The notes: generated by a model from the sequence alone, not told the origin. 64,000 nt of DNA from Antilocapra americana (GCA_007570785.1 ML660201.1:33107840-33171839); one strand, 5' to 3'. Numbered from the stretch's first letter, positions 45,421 to 57,235 are shown. A program made the numbers and translations.

Positions 45421-46055
45421 TTCTGATGAGTGAGAGTGTAATGACTGTTTTATTGGCATTATGGCATATTAATAGGCAAACCCAACACTTGATTGCAATG
45501 GTCTTTGATGTTAACTTCAAATAATTCTGCTCTTCACAGAATCACTCATAATAGTTGATGTTTAATACTGTCTAAGAGCATGTTAAGGTCAAAATAATTC
45601 ACATTACTGGCCAACAAATATCAGAATGAAGTCAGGTTAAGGCATTTTAGTAGAAAACCTCTTTTATCTGTCTACTTCTTCCCACCTTTTTCAGCATTGC
45701 CCTAGACAAGTCACCATTGTCTCTCACTTGTTCCACTGAAAGAGTCCTCATATCATCAACCACATGTATTTTGTCATTGTCAGATGTCTTCTCCATAATG
45801 CACAAGCATGACCTCACTACAGGGCACTGGCCTCTGACTCACTCTCCAGTCCTAGCTCCTCCGTTTCCCAGCCACACCTCAAGTCCTTGACTATCCCATA
45901 TCCTTCCTGATGTGATTTGTTGCTGTTGTTTTTCCTTTCTGACATATCCTTCCCTCTTCCTGAAACATCCTTTGCTAACCCGTTTTCACATCAATAAAGA
46001 TAGTTATCCTTTATGCTTCTCTTAAAGATTGCTTCCTCTGAATTTCTTTCTTGGT
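45421..46055. other. Unique sequence
   Basis: Nothing recognised. Confidence 0.5.
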
Positions 46056-46356
46056 AGCCCTTGTTACTGAGAAGGCACTGGTGACCCACTCCAGTACTCT
46101 TGGCTAGAAAGTCCCATGGGTGGAGGAGCCTGGTAGGCTGCAGTCCATGGGGTCGCTAAGAGTCAGACGCAGCTAAGCGATTTCACTTTCACTTTTTACT
46201 TTCATGCATTGGAGAAGGAAATGGCAACCCACTCCAGTATTCTTGCCTGGAGCATCCCAGGGACGGGGGAGCCTGGTGGGCTGCCGTCTCTGGGGTCGCA
46301 CAGAGTCGGACACGACTGAAGCAACTTAGCAGCAGCAGCAGCAGCAGCCCTTGTTA
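46056..46356 (+). mobile_element. BOV-A2 dimeric SINE with target-site duplication
   Basis: agcccttgtta occurs at 46056-46066 and 46346-46356, a perfect 11-bp duplication. Between them lie two BovA units joined by 'cactttttactttcatgcat', ending in a (CAG)n tail at 46330-46347. The second unit is close to the standard form. Confidence 0.96.
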
Positions 46357-46461
46357 GAGGTCCTTGTGCTATCGCATCCCTATACTTTAGGACTTATCTC
46401 AGTTTATATTCATTTGGTTTTTGTAGCTACTCATTTTTTGTCTGACTTCATCTAAAATAAA

Positions 46462-46560
46462 GCTTTACAGGGATATGATCGGGATCTCTCTTGCTCACTG
46501 CTCTGTTCTCAGTGCCAAGCACGTACTCACCCAGTTTATGTTGTTGATCAAACTGAATAT
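46462..46560 (+). mobile_element. Possible L2 3' fragment
   Basis: 'ttgctcactgctctgttctc' and 'gccaagcacgtactcaccca' are weakly L2-like. Confidence 0.3.
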
Positions 46561-47689
46561 GGTTGTGAAGGCTGTGTCCTGTACAGCTTCAAAGACACTA
46601 TCCACATAGATGATGATATCACTGATGCTCCCTGGAAATGTACAACACATCAACCCTATATTGAATGAAAGAATGAATAAGTAAATAAGTGACACCATTA
46701 TTACAGGATTGCCTTATTGAAAGAAACTATGTTTGATGCCCAGTATTTCCTAGAAACCATAAAATCCCATGTGGTCATATTTGCCTTGCATATATGTCAC
46801 ACTGAAGCAGTAATTTTGGCATTTTGTGTGTTCCAAGTGAAATCTCTTTTGCCCTTATTGAAATTCTGCATCAATTTTTTCATTATCTTGAACTTAGTCC
46901 ACAACTCTCCAGGTGCCCATATAAATTCCCACTTTTTAATTGTACAGGGACCTCATTCTTGACTTACAGGTGAGAAAGAGCTGAAGCTGCATTCCATGTG
47001 TGAATCAAAATACATTTTTAATACAGTATTTTTATTCAGTGGGGCCCCTGAGTAAAATCTGCAATGTATTAAAAAATGCTGGTAAATATATATACAATCA
47101 TAGAGGGAAGGAATAAGTGACATCCAAAAGAAGGCTATAGATCATAGTGCTGAGAGCTGGATTACCTGGCACATGGGACTGCTCATAACTAAGTGTGTAT
47201 TAGAAATAATAAATCTTAGCCATGGTGCCCATCTCCAAGTCTTACCATCTACATGTGTGACTCCAGGCTTTGCTACAGTAGAAATTGAACTGTGATTACT
47301 ACTGATACTATTTATTAATAAATTTAAACAAGGCAGCAATTTAAAAAATAAAATGGGAATTTGAATTGAGCAAATCATGATTTCTTATAGGATGTAATTG
47401 TTACATCATCTCCAATACTGCTATCATTTCACCTTGTAATTCACATTTGTGCATTCCCCAGAGATGCTGTAAGCTCCCCATGGTTCTTTAATCTGTTTTG
47501 CTATGTAACTTAAACACACTTGCCTTGCACATACAAAGTTTGCAGATCTTGATATTCATAGGGTTACTGAATGAAATTATTAAACAAAATGGTTTCATTA
47601 ATCCAGACTTAAAATTCCATGCCACCTCAAAGACATCACTTTATTGGCTTTTCAAACTGAGAACAGAACATTGACTTGGGCAATTTTCT
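46561..47689. other. Unique sequence
   Basis: Nothing recognised. Confidence 0.5.
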
Positions 47690-48115
47690 CAATGGGACTT
47701 AACCCATGAGATGGTAGATGTCTTGATGCACACCAAGAAACCCCTTCAGGAATGAAGGGCTTACCCATGAACTTCTGGGAATGCAGTCAGATGGCAACCT
47801 TGGTTATTTGGCCCCCTTTGGGAAAAGACTGCTAAGGAGAGCCGCCAAGCCTTTCCCACGCGTTCTCAGCCAATAGGTGGTCAACTCCAGCATGTCAAGT
47901 CTGCGTGCTTTTCCTCCAACTCAAGTCAATGCTGCAGAGCCACCTCAGCTCCAAAGCTTTTCTTGGGGTCAGCTGAAGCCTGTCCTGAGAACACAACAGA
48001 GCTCAAGTTGTCCCTCTTCCCCATCCTCCCTTTCACAGGTGTTGATCCCAAGAATACCTCCTCAATGCTAGTATTTGTCCCCGAGTTTGTTTCCCACAGA
48101 GCATAGTGTATAACC
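47690..48115 (+). repeat. Possible old LTR-like repeat, unassigned
   Basis: A CT/CA-rich, somewhat GC-rich stretch with 'gctgctaaggagagccgcca'-like wording (split here as 'actgctaaggagagccgcc'), 'ggtgttgatcccaagaatac' and 'gagtttgtttcccac' resembles an old dispersed mammalian repeat I cannot name. A 64-residue open frame at 47877-48071 is Ser/Pro/Gln-rich and probably incidental. Confidence 0.35.
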
Positions 48116-48120
48116 CATGA

Positions 48121-48660
48121 CTCTATGTTTCAAAGAGTTAAAAGACAAAGGAATCAATTCAAGGAATATTTCCCCTTATTAGAACAATCTCAAAACAAGC
48201 AGCATTATTATTTGTGAAAGCTACTGGGTCTCAGTAGCAGCTGCAGCAGAGAGCTAGATTCATGCTATTCGTGTCTTAAACAGAAATACTCATAGCTTAG
48301 AGCAACCAGAAGCATTGTCCTTCATTGCTTGGGACCACTGCTCCCAAAACAACACTAGGAATTTAGGAAATTATGGTGGTGGAACAAACAGACACTTAAT
48401 TAAGGGCAGTGTCAGAGTTCTTGCATTTTTTAACTGACTTCCAGAAAGCTATATTCCTCTGATGCTTGGTTATTGTTTGATTATATTTAATTTCCCAAAA
48501 TGTGCAGTAACAAGACAGCATTTGAAGAAATCTCTAAGATCTAGAGGATTAAAAAGTCATGCATTTTCCTTAATAACTGTTATAACAAATGTAACTCAAT
48601 GATACTATAGTATAATTATATTTACTAATATATCATAATTATTGATGAGGCTTTTGTATA
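48121..48660. other. Unique sequence
   Basis: Nothing recognised. Confidence 0.5.
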
Positions 48661-48860
48661 GAAGAGTCAGTGAACTACAGGTTGGGGAGAAGCCCAGCCC
48701 ACCATGGGCAGAATTTGGCCACAGCCATTCATTTAGAGATTGTCTCTGGCTGCTTTCATGCCACAATGGCAGAGTTGAGTAGCTGGGACAGAAAATACAC
48801 AGCCTCCAAAATCTAATATATTTATCATTTAGCCCTTTACAGAAAGACTGCTGACGCCTT
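48661..48860 (-). mobile_element. Short hAT MITE, antisense
   Basis: 'gggcagaatttggccacagc', 'ttgtctctggctgctttcat' and 'tagccctttacagaaagact' are the reverse of the family at 42012-42225, in better-preserved form. Confidence 0.72.
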
Positions 48861-49654
48861 CTCTCACGTAGCAACATTTAATGATCCCAATATAGTATTA
48901 AATGAAAGGAGAAAAATTTGTTGAAGGAAAGTAACACTCCATATGTACATATATACATATGCGTGTATTTGCGTACACATACACACACAAAACGTTATCC
49001 CTGATCATTGAGATTAGAGGTGAATTTTTTTATTTTCTTTTTTCTTTTTGTATTTTCCATAGGAAACATGCATTTTTTTGTAATAAAGGCAATAAATGCT
49101 ATTTAGTGTGTAATTTTATTCTTCAAAACCATTTAGAATTTATTAGCTAGCTGTCTATATAAAAAAAAAGTCATTTATCTAAAGTCCAGTTAGAAAGCAG
49201 CTCTGGATATGTGCGTACTGAAGGATTTGTACAAAGGATTTCATAATACTACTCCATGTCTAAGTAAAATATGCAAACCATGAAATTGCATATTCATAGA
49301 GAAGCTTGCCCAGCTACTGGATTAAGCATCCAGTTGGCGATCAGAAGCTTACAAAAACAACAACAACAACAACCCTGGGTTATTTTGTGACAGCTGGCTC
49401 CATTTGGTAAGCCTATACACATTGCGCTAAGAAATATGGTTTATTCAACTTCTGGTTTGTAATGCTTTTAAATTCTCCCATCAATTTTCTTGTGTGTTTC
49501 AAGAAGAAAATGCCAAAAAAGCTTCCATTTTCCAAAATCAGGCCATTTCTAGACTATAAAAATAACACAATGGTCATTAAAATAATATAGCTAATCATTC
49601 TTGAACCATTTTCTTAATAAATAACAAGACTCAAGTTCAATGTTATTTACTGGT
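48861..49654. other. Unique sequence with simple repeats
   Basis: Alternating TA/CA-rich sequence at 48945-48990 and a (CAA)n tract at about 49353-49373. Confidence 0.5.
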
Positions 49655-50125
49655 ATCCTGGTTTTTTTCAATTGGAATATAGCTGTCTTACAATGTTATG
49701 TTAGTTTCTGCTGTGAAATGAAGCAAATCAGCCATGCATGCTAAGCTGCTTCAGTTGTGTCCTACTCTTTGTGACTCTATGGACTGAAACTTGCAAGGAT
49801 CTTCTGTCCATGGGATTCTCTAGGCAAGAATAGTGGAGTGGGTTACCATATCCTCCTCCAGGTAATCTTGCTGACCTAGGGACTGAACCATGTTTCCTGT
49901 GGCTCCTGCACTGGAGGTAGATCCTTTACCACTGAGCTACTGGGGGAGTCCCTAAATCAGCCCTGTTTATATATATATATATTTCCTCACTCTTAGACCT
50001 CCTTCCCATCCTCCTCCATCCTACCCATCTATGTCACCACAGAGCCCTGAGTTGAGCTCCTTGCCCTGTACAGCAGATTCTCACTAGCTATCTATTTTAT
50101 ACATGGTAATATATATATAGATTAA
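49655..50125 (-). mobile_element. L1 3' end, antisense, interrupted by a SINE
   Basis: 'caattggaatatagctgtct' and 'gttagtttctgctgtgaaat' on the left; after the SINE, 'tcttagacctccttcccatc' and 'tgccctgtacagcagattct'. Contains an (AT)n tract at about 49968-49982. Confidence 0.83.
49725..49962 (-). mobile_element. Bov-tA SINE, antisense, nested in L1
   Basis: aaatcagcc at 49725-49733 is repeated at 49954-49962 (target-site duplication). Between lie 'tctttgtgactctatggact' and the reversed head 'cactgagctactgggggagt'. Confidence 0.92.
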
Positions 50126-50149
50126 AACGTCAACCACATCCTTTTAACA

Positions 50150-50290
50150 AGTAAGAAATACTCTTTCAACCTTTTCTCAGATGGGGAAACTGATCCTCAG
50201 GCAGGTCGAGTAGAAGGCCAAAGGCTCACCAGTCTAATACATGACTTAGCCAAATGTCCAGAGGTCAATCCAATTCTCTCTGACTCTAGA
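50150..50290 (-). mobile_element. Possible MIR, antisense
   Basis: 'ctcagatggggaaactgatc' then 'gacttagccaaatgtccaga' is faintly MIR-like. Confidence 0.4.
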
Positions 50291-51206
50291 AATCTGAGTC
50301 CTCCCTCACCAACCTGTGTGGTCTCCTGACCATCTGCATGCTTCAAAGCATGATGTAATCCTAGCACCCATCTCTGTGGGAACATGTAGTTGGCATTAAA
50401 AAATATCTGTAGAATGACCAAAAGACTGTGCAGTTTAGTCCATTCAATAAAGCCTGGCACAAAGAAGTAGGAATTGTAACATTAAGAAATATTAGGAGAT
50501 CTTGGTTTTCTTGTATAAAATTATTTGGGGAGAGTATTTTCAGAGTGGGTATAAAGCACTAGCAGACTGCTGTGTGATATTAGAACACTTCCTATTGGAA
50601 GTAACTTCAGGAAACTGTTTTGTATACATATTTTGTAAGTCCAAATTAACTTAATTCAAATAAATATTAAATTTTGTATTAAAACCATATTTCCTTAACC
50701 TGATATAATATTGCATGTCAGTATCACATAGAAAAATATCAGAATATGATTTTTATTTCCATTTTCTTCTACTCTCTTAGGAATTTTTAGAATGCTATTC
50801 CAGTGCTTTGCTTACTGGAAAACTGAGGCTTTTCTTTTAAAAAAAAAAACAAAAACTCTATGAATTAAAACAAATATTACTGTATTTCTGGCTTAGAAAC
50901 TTTGGGTCTGTGTAGATGCTGAAAAAGGTGTATCTTCATAATGCATCCTTTCCCTTTCCTAAATCAAAACAGAATGGATATTTGAGATCTGGAAATTAGC
51001 ATCACTTAGTCACACCAAATAAAAGTCAATTGTTCCCAAATCTATTTTCTAAATAAAATTATGCACTTTTTATCCTTCCATTGTATACCAATATAAAGAG
51101 AAAATAAAATATGGGCTTGGGACTAATATTTAAAAGTTGACAATTACTCCCCTGCCCAAGTGTTGGCAATTTGTATTTCTGTTTGAGATATAGTAATCGG
51201 TGAATT
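50291..51206. other. Unique sequence
   Basis: Nothing recognised; an A11 run lies near 50840. Confidence 0.5.
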
Positions 51207-51452
51207 GGGGCTTCCCTGGTAGCTTAGCTGCTAAAGAATCCACCTTCAATGCAGGAGACCCCGGTTCGATTCCTGGGTCAGGAAGATCCCCTGGAGAAGG
51301 GATAGGCTCCCCTTAGGAGCTTCCCTGGTGGCTTAGGCTTCCCTGGTGGCTCAGCTGGTACAGAATCTGCCCGCAATGCAAGAGCCCTTGGCTCGATCCC
51401 TGGGTTGGGAAGATCCCTTGGAGAAGGGAATGAATGGCTACCCACTCCAGTT
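51207..51452 (+). mobile_element. Bov-tA-type SINE with tandem tRNA-like heads
   Basis: A first head plus partial body (51207-51310), then a short partial head (about 51316-51338), then a further head ('ggcttccctggtggctcagc' at 51339) with body up to 'acccactccagtt'. The 3' part of the body after the second head is missing. This looks like a head-multiplied Bov-tA variant. Confidence 0.88.
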
Positions 51453-51504
51453 AAAATAGGCTATGTTTTTAAACCTTTGTAAATGCCAGGCTTGACAAAA
51501 TGTT

Positions 51505-51640
51505 ATTAGTGTAGGTACTTTATCATTCTCTCCATTTGACAGAAGAGAAACTTCTAAGACTCAAAGAAATCAAGAAACTTACTCAAGATCACACAGCCAT
51601 AAAAAAGCAAAGCTGGGATGTGAATGCAACTATCGCAGCC
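51505..51640 (-). mobile_element. MIR SINE, antisense
   Basis: 'gaaacttctaagactcaaag' and 'actcaagatcacacagccat' followed by 'gctgggatgtgaatgcaact'. Confidence 0.8.
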
Positions 51641-51648
51641 TCTAGGGT

Positions 51649-51870
51649 AGAGTTGCTCAACCTCAGCACTACTGACATTTTGGACTATATAATCCTTTGC
51701 GTGGGGGACTGTCCTAGGCATTTTAGGATGTTTAGCAGCATCCTTGACTTCCACGCATCAGATGCCAGCAGTTCCTCCCTCTCAGCAAGTTGCAATGACC
51801 CTAAATGTCTCCAGACATTGTCAGATTTTTACTGGGGAAACAAAATCAGCCCTAGTTTATAACCACTGCC
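51649..51870 (+). mobile_element. MER20-like hAT MITE
   Basis: 'gttgctcaacctcagcacta', 'ttttaggatgtttagcagca', 'aaatgtctccagacattgtc' and the end 'agtttataaccactgcc'. Its full length of about 220 bp matches the family. Open frames on both strands are by-products. The other copy is at 32292-32551. Confidence 0.82.
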
Positions 51871-52989
51871 CTAAGACTCTTGTCCTAACTGCTGTGCTTT
51901 TCTGCCTGCCTTTCAATTTAGGTCAAGATCACCCTTCCTGAAGGGGCCCCTAGCAAGCTTGTCATAGTCCATGCATGTCTGGGCCTCAGCCAATTTAGTT
52001 TCTCCCTCATTTTACCTAGGAAGGAAATGCCAGGCGCCTGCAACCTGGAGTGATTTAGGATATGTACCCAAAACTAAAATTAATTTAAAAAAAATAATGA
52101 ATTGCCCTGCTCTCATTACCAGAAATTTGAGCCAGAAATGGATCCATGTGCTTGGGATGAGATTGTAAAAAGGGGAGGGGAATAGGAAGACTTATTCCAG
52201 CTCAGAGTGCTCACTAATTTCACTCAGAATTAATTTGATGAAGAACTAGAATAAGAATTGCAAAGTCATCAAAGATGATGGCTTTTCCTTTATGACCCTT
52301 GGCACTAGAACAAAGAGCCTATTTTTGTGGGTTTTGGGGTTTCCAGAATAAAGGGAATAAAATGTTTAGGTAATGTTTGGATGGTTTAGAGACTGTATGT
52401 ACATTAGTGATAGGTCAATTAATATCTGCACAGTTCAAAGAGGCAATTATTTTAATTTATAAATCACTTCAGAGGTAGGGAGCTGCCATCCATTAATGTG
52501 GTTTTTACAAATAAGAGTGCTCATTGTTACGTGTTTGTGTATATGCTTTTCTACCCGCGTCATTCTATCTGACCTGAATTTTCCAACCAGATTGCATACC
52601 TCTGTGATTATGTATTTGTCTCTAGAGCACTGCCAAATACATAAAGCATTGTATCTGCAATTTGACCCTTGGCTGAGACCACCCTCTTTTTTAGTTTTCA
52701 CTGTGCTGAAAGGTACCACCACGCACAATGTTGCTTCCAGAAAAGGACTTCTTATATTACACTCTAAATGGCAGAGTCTGGGACTAAGCCTCCCCAGGGG
52801 GTGACAATGCCTCTTGGTAATCATTCAAAAAGAAGAGAGGGCCAAAGTGATTCTGGGCATGGAGGGCTTATTAGACGCTTTGACAACTGGTAAAAAGTTC
52901 CCAAGTGTCAACACAGAGATTTCCTTTAAAACCATGCCATAAGCATTCCTTTATTTTGTGTTATTAAAAAAAATTTTTTTTAATTACTA
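51871..52989. other. Unique sequence, both strands open at 52447-52824
   Basis: A 125-residue minus-strand frame (52447-52824) and a 102-residue plus-strand frame (52496-52804) overlap. Neither has a recognised motif. No repeat identified. Confidence 0.4.
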
Positions 52990-53860
52990 AATGACAAAAA
53001 GTATCAAGCATAGTGCTCAATTCTAGGGGAATAAGAGTATGTAAGACAAATACAACCTGATGGGGGAGGCAAACTAGGAAGCTGGGGTAAGAGTGTAGAC
53101 TGATGGTTGCAGATTAGTAAACTATAAGGTACTGGAGAGGCTACACAGGCAGCTCAGTGGTAAAGAACCCACCTGTCAGTGCAGGAGATGCAAGAGACAC
53201 AGGTTCAAAATCCCCTGGAGAAGGAAATGGCAACCCATTCTAGTATTCTTGCCTGGAGAATCCCATGGACAGAGGAGCCTAGTGGGCTACAGTCCATAGG
53301 GTCTCAAAGAATTGAACACAACCTTACGACTAAGGAGCAAGAAAGATACTAGAAAAGGTGTTGTGGTTGGCAAAGTTTCCAGAAGGAAGTAACATCTTCA
53401 GAGCTGAAAGATGAACATGTGTTAGTTTGGTGAACTGGAAGAGGGTGTGTTCCAGGCAGAGGGGTGAAGCATAGAGAAAAGGCATAAAGGCAAGAGAGAA
53501 CACTGTGATTTCAGGAAACCAAAGAAAAAATGGAGAGATAGACCAGTGAGGGGCAAGCAGGGAAGCTGAAGATCTGAGTACAGATAGGTTTGCAAAATGT
53601 TTTCCAGGTCATGTTAGTTGATTTTATCCAAAGGGCATTGGCATGTAATGGAAATGTTTTAAGCTGGGGAATGATATGGTCAGATTAGGAAAACCAACAG
53701 GAGGAGACATACATGGCAAGGGAAGAGTAGAGGGGTTTGATAGTACATCACGGAAGATGGTGTATCAGTAGGAAGGAATAACTTGAAAGGAATTTACCAG
53801 TGATATTTAGTGGAAGAGAATTAAATGAAGAGTAAAAAAGATTTTGCTAATAATAAAGTC
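52990..53860 (+). repeat. Old dispersed repeat, family unresolved, split by SINE
   Basis: 'agcatagtgctcaattctag' and 'aactaggaagctggggtaag' before the SINE, then 'ttccaggcagaggggtgaag', 'tggggaatgatatggtcaga' and similar phrases after it. The order recalls an old mammal-wide repeat with 'gtgctggggatac ... ggcagaggga ... agtgacatgatct' wording, but I cannot name it. Confidence 0.4.
53139..53333 (+). mobile_element. Bov-tA SINE
   Basis: Head 'cagctcagtggtaaagaacc', body 'ggagaaggaaatggcaaccc', and 'gaattgaacacaaccttacg' end. It interrupts the older repeat around it. Confidence 0.92.
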
Positions 53861-53974
53861 ACTTTGATAACCCTTCCCATTATATAATACTCCTTCCCCT
53901 TTAACACAGCATACTTCTATTGCAGAAGAATGATGATTATATACTCTATATTTATGACTGGTTTCATGAATAAA

Positions 53975-54095
53975 AATTACAGATATTATTGAGCATCTCC
54001 TACATGCCTGGCATTATTTTAGTTACTGAAGAAGCTACTATAGACCAGAGACCATTCCTACCTTCAGTGAGTTTCATTTTAGTAATGGAAACAGA
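53975..54095. mobile_element. MIR/L2-age repeat fragment
   Basis: 'attgagcatctcctacatgc' followed by 'ctaccttcagtgagtttcat' and 'gaaacagacagtaa' is of old mammalian dispersed-repeat type. Confidence 0.5.
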
Positions 54096-54562
54096 CAGTA
54101 ACAGGCAAGTCTGTTTCTATATCTGAGTCTATTTTTGTTACATAATTAAATTTTGGATTCCATATATAAGTGACATTATATGCTATCTGTCTTTCTCTGT
54201 CTGATTCACTTCACTTAATATGATAATCTCTAGGTCCATCCATGGATTAATAGCTGAAAATGGTATTATTCATTCTTATTTATGGCTGAGCAATATTCCC
54301 TTGTATACAGGTGCCACATCTCTTTACTCATCTGTTGATGGACATTTAGGTTTTTTCCATGTCTTGGCTATTGTAAATAGTGCTGCTATGAACAATTGAG
54401 GTTTATTTATCTTTTCGAATTAGAGTTTTGTCTGGATATATGCCCAGGAGTGGAATCACTGGATCATATGGTAACTCTGTTTTTAATCTTTTGAGAAAAC
54501 TCCATATTGTTTTCCAGAGTGGCTGTACCAATTTATATCCCTACCAACAGTGTAGGAGTGTT
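54096..54562 (-). mobile_element. L1 3' end, antisense
   Basis: 'ctctaggtccatccatggat', 'gtgccacatctctttactca', 'catgtcttggctattgtaaa' and 'tccctaccaacagtgtagga' in the antisense L1 order, closely related to 24340-24785. Confidence 0.87.
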
Positions 54563-55338
54563 CTCTTTGTTTGGAGGCCATCTACTTTATGACTGGACAT
54601 TGTTAAATCCATTCCAATGCTTGGAATAAATAGTCCTTCCTGGAACTGTGGCCCCTCCCAGGATTCACTGATGAAAATGTTTTATTATGAGATTTCTACT
54701 TTCTTCCTTGGGATGATAGCCTTGTCAGTACAGTACACTTTGTGGGGAAAACAGATCAGATGACCTAGGTAGAGCTTTCCCTGGAGAAATGATTATTTAT
54801 GTCCAAAGACCAGGCTGCTGGACACTGATCAGTTGTCAAGCTCTTTCTCAGAGGAAGAACAAAACAATACTGCATGCTTTCCCAACACTCCACTTAGAGG
54901 GAATACATCCCACATGAGTGGGATTTTTGCTCTGTGCTGGCCAGCCACCTTGTCAATAATTAATTTAGTTCCTGAATCATAGGAGAAGTGTTTAGGAAAC
55001 TGAAGTAATGAGAGGATCATCATCAGGATCGTGTATGTTCCAAGGACTCCCTGTGCACTGCCAACTTTGCTCCTGCCTGAGCACAGAATGATGGCAAAGT
55101 AGTACCTTCACTTGCAGACATGTGTGGATGTGTGCGCTCACTGGGTTCCACTCCCTGTGGATTCTGTGGCCTTAGTTTCCTGAGTCTGTAAAATAGAAAT
55201 CACACTTGGTTCTTATGTCTATGATGATAAGGAAGTCATTAGTCTCCATAGAGTAGATTTTCTCTGGTTTATGTGGTGGCTTTGCTTCATTTGGGTTCCA
55301 CTTTAAAAAAAAAAAAAAAACCAGAATATCAGGCGTAA
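54563..55338. other. Unique sequence
   Basis: An A17-type run at about 55304-55320 precedes a SINE. Nothing else recognised. Confidence 0.5.
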
Positions 55339-55620
55339 TGGCTTCCCAGGTGTCTCCATGGTAAAGAATCCACCTGCAATACGAGGGTTGGATCCCTGGG
55401 TCAGGAAGATCCCCTGGAAGAGGGCGTGGCACCCTGCTCCAGTATTCTTGCCTAGAGAATCCCTGGACAGAGGAGCCTGGCAGGCTACAGTCCTTGGAGT
55501 CACAAAGACTTGCCCACGACCAAGCACTCATGCACATCAGTCTTCATAACTTTCAAGGGCTACTACAGCCCTTAGAGTTGCAAAGAGTTGCACATGACCA
55601 AGCACACATGCACGTCAGTC
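55339..55620 (+). mobile_element. Bov-tA SINE with duplicated 3' end
   Basis: The SINE runs from 'aatggcttcccaggtgtctc' to about 55546. Its last part then occurs again: 'cacgaccaagcactcatgca' near 55515 and 'catgaccaagcacacatgca' near 55594, each followed by a 'tcagtctt' flank. A local duplication including the 3' flank explains this. Confidence 0.88.
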
Positions 55621-56292
55621 TTTATTTCTTCTGTAGCCGCTGTCTTCGACTGGCAGTGTGAGCAGGATGTTATTAACATGGCTTCATTTTATCATCACCA
55701 AAGAGTGGCAATGAATCGACATGCTGTTTATAAAGGAATCCTTGAGATTCTCTTTCTGATGAAAGACTTACTTAAAGGCTATGGTTTGTTATTGAAGTAA
55801 TATCAGTGGCTAGTAAAATTTGAAAATACAAAACAAGATGAGGGTTGGATCAAGAGAAGGTAGAGAAGGAGAATTCTGGGACAGGTTAAATTATACTTGG
55901 CTGGTCCCTAAAATGTTACATCATATTGTTATGAAAACATGGTCTTACAAAACTTTTGTGAATGTACCATTAATTGTTTGTAATCTAATGGCATTATTTC
56001 AATCATATTAAAACGAAGAACATTTGCTGCTGTGACAGATATGATAATAGCTTTCTGCTGTGAAAGACATTCGTTTTGAAACTTTTAAAACTTTTCAAGT
56101 AATTATTTCTGAGGAGAGGGTACACGTTAGTATAATACCTTCCACTTTTTACTTCTAAAGTTATATTTTATGGCAGCTAATCTCAGTAAACAGAGGCAAT
56201 GGGAGGCCATGTAATGTTGAAAGAACTATTGAAAAAGATTTGCTTTGTAATTAACTGTTAGCACTTCATGAATGGAAATATAGTTGCACAGA
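55621..56292. other. Unique sequence
   Basis: Nothing recognised. Confidence 0.5.
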
Positions 56293-56530
56293 TGACATCT
56301 GGGCTCTGGAATTAGAAAGACTGAGATTCCAATCCCAGTTCTAACACTTACAGCCATATTGCCTTTTAGGACAAATTAAACATTATCTCTAAGCCTATAT
56401 TTCCTTATCTGTAAAATGGAGATAGTAACAATAGTATTTACCTTACAAGTTGTAATTAAATTTAATTCTGTAAGCTTTATAACAACAATTAAAATGGTAC
56501 CTGATACATAGCAAGAGCTCAGAGGAACCA
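56293..56530 (+). mobile_element. MIR SINE, nearly full length
   Basis: 'gatgacatctgggctctgga', 'ttccaatcccagttctaaca', 'tatttccttatctgtaaaat' and 'gtacctgatacatagcaaga' trace the whole MIR in sense. Confidence 0.88.
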
Positions 56531-57007
56531 TTCTTGACATAAACTGTTACTTTCAGCAGGTTCCTTTAGGAACCCAGGCTTTACATTTCTCACTTTTAAA
56601 ATAGGAGATTTGGACTAGCATCAGTGTTTCCCAAAATTAGTCATTCAAACATAGCATTCAAAGTTTTTGCCCTTTAGGGAAAAAATATCATGAAATACAA
56701 CCCTGAAAAGAATAAAGCCATCCACACAGATATTCAGAATACCTGTATAAATCTGTAAATTTAAAATAAATCTGTAATTTAATATAGGTACATTGGTTTT
56801 AATCTAATAGTGTAAGATACCATAATACTCATTCTTCCAGTGTGATATTATAGAAGGTATTGTCACTGAAGGCTTGACTTATTTGTGAGCACATTTGAGT
56901 ATCATATCTATACCAAATGGACTAGCAGTGTCTTCTATACTTTAGGCTTATCCAGAGCAATAATATCTTGTTACCTTTTTGTTTCAAATATACATTGATA
57001 GATACAT

Positions 57008-57235
57008 ATGAGAGCACAGACCTGGGAGCCAGAAAACCTAGGTTCAAATCCCAGTTTTGCTAATTGCTAACTTCGTTATGATAGGCAAGACATTTAACAT
57101 CTCTGTGCTCAGATTCCTCTTCTGTAAAATCAAAATAATAAGAGTGTCTAATTCTTACTGCTATTGTGAGATTTTTAGATAAGTTAGTAATGTAAAGTGC
57201 TTGGAACAGTGCCTGGTACCAACATCTGGTTAAGG
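57008..57235 (+). mobile_element. MIR SINE, nearly full length
   Basis: 'gagagcacagacctgggagc', 'ggttcaaatcccagttttgc', 'cagattcctcttctgtaaaa' and 'cttggaacagtgcctggtac' give a well-kept MIR. Confidence 0.92.

Noticed and set aside
46330..46347. (CAG)n tract as a possible coding glutamine repeat
   Set aside because: It is the tail of a BOV-A2 SINE between that element and its target duplication.
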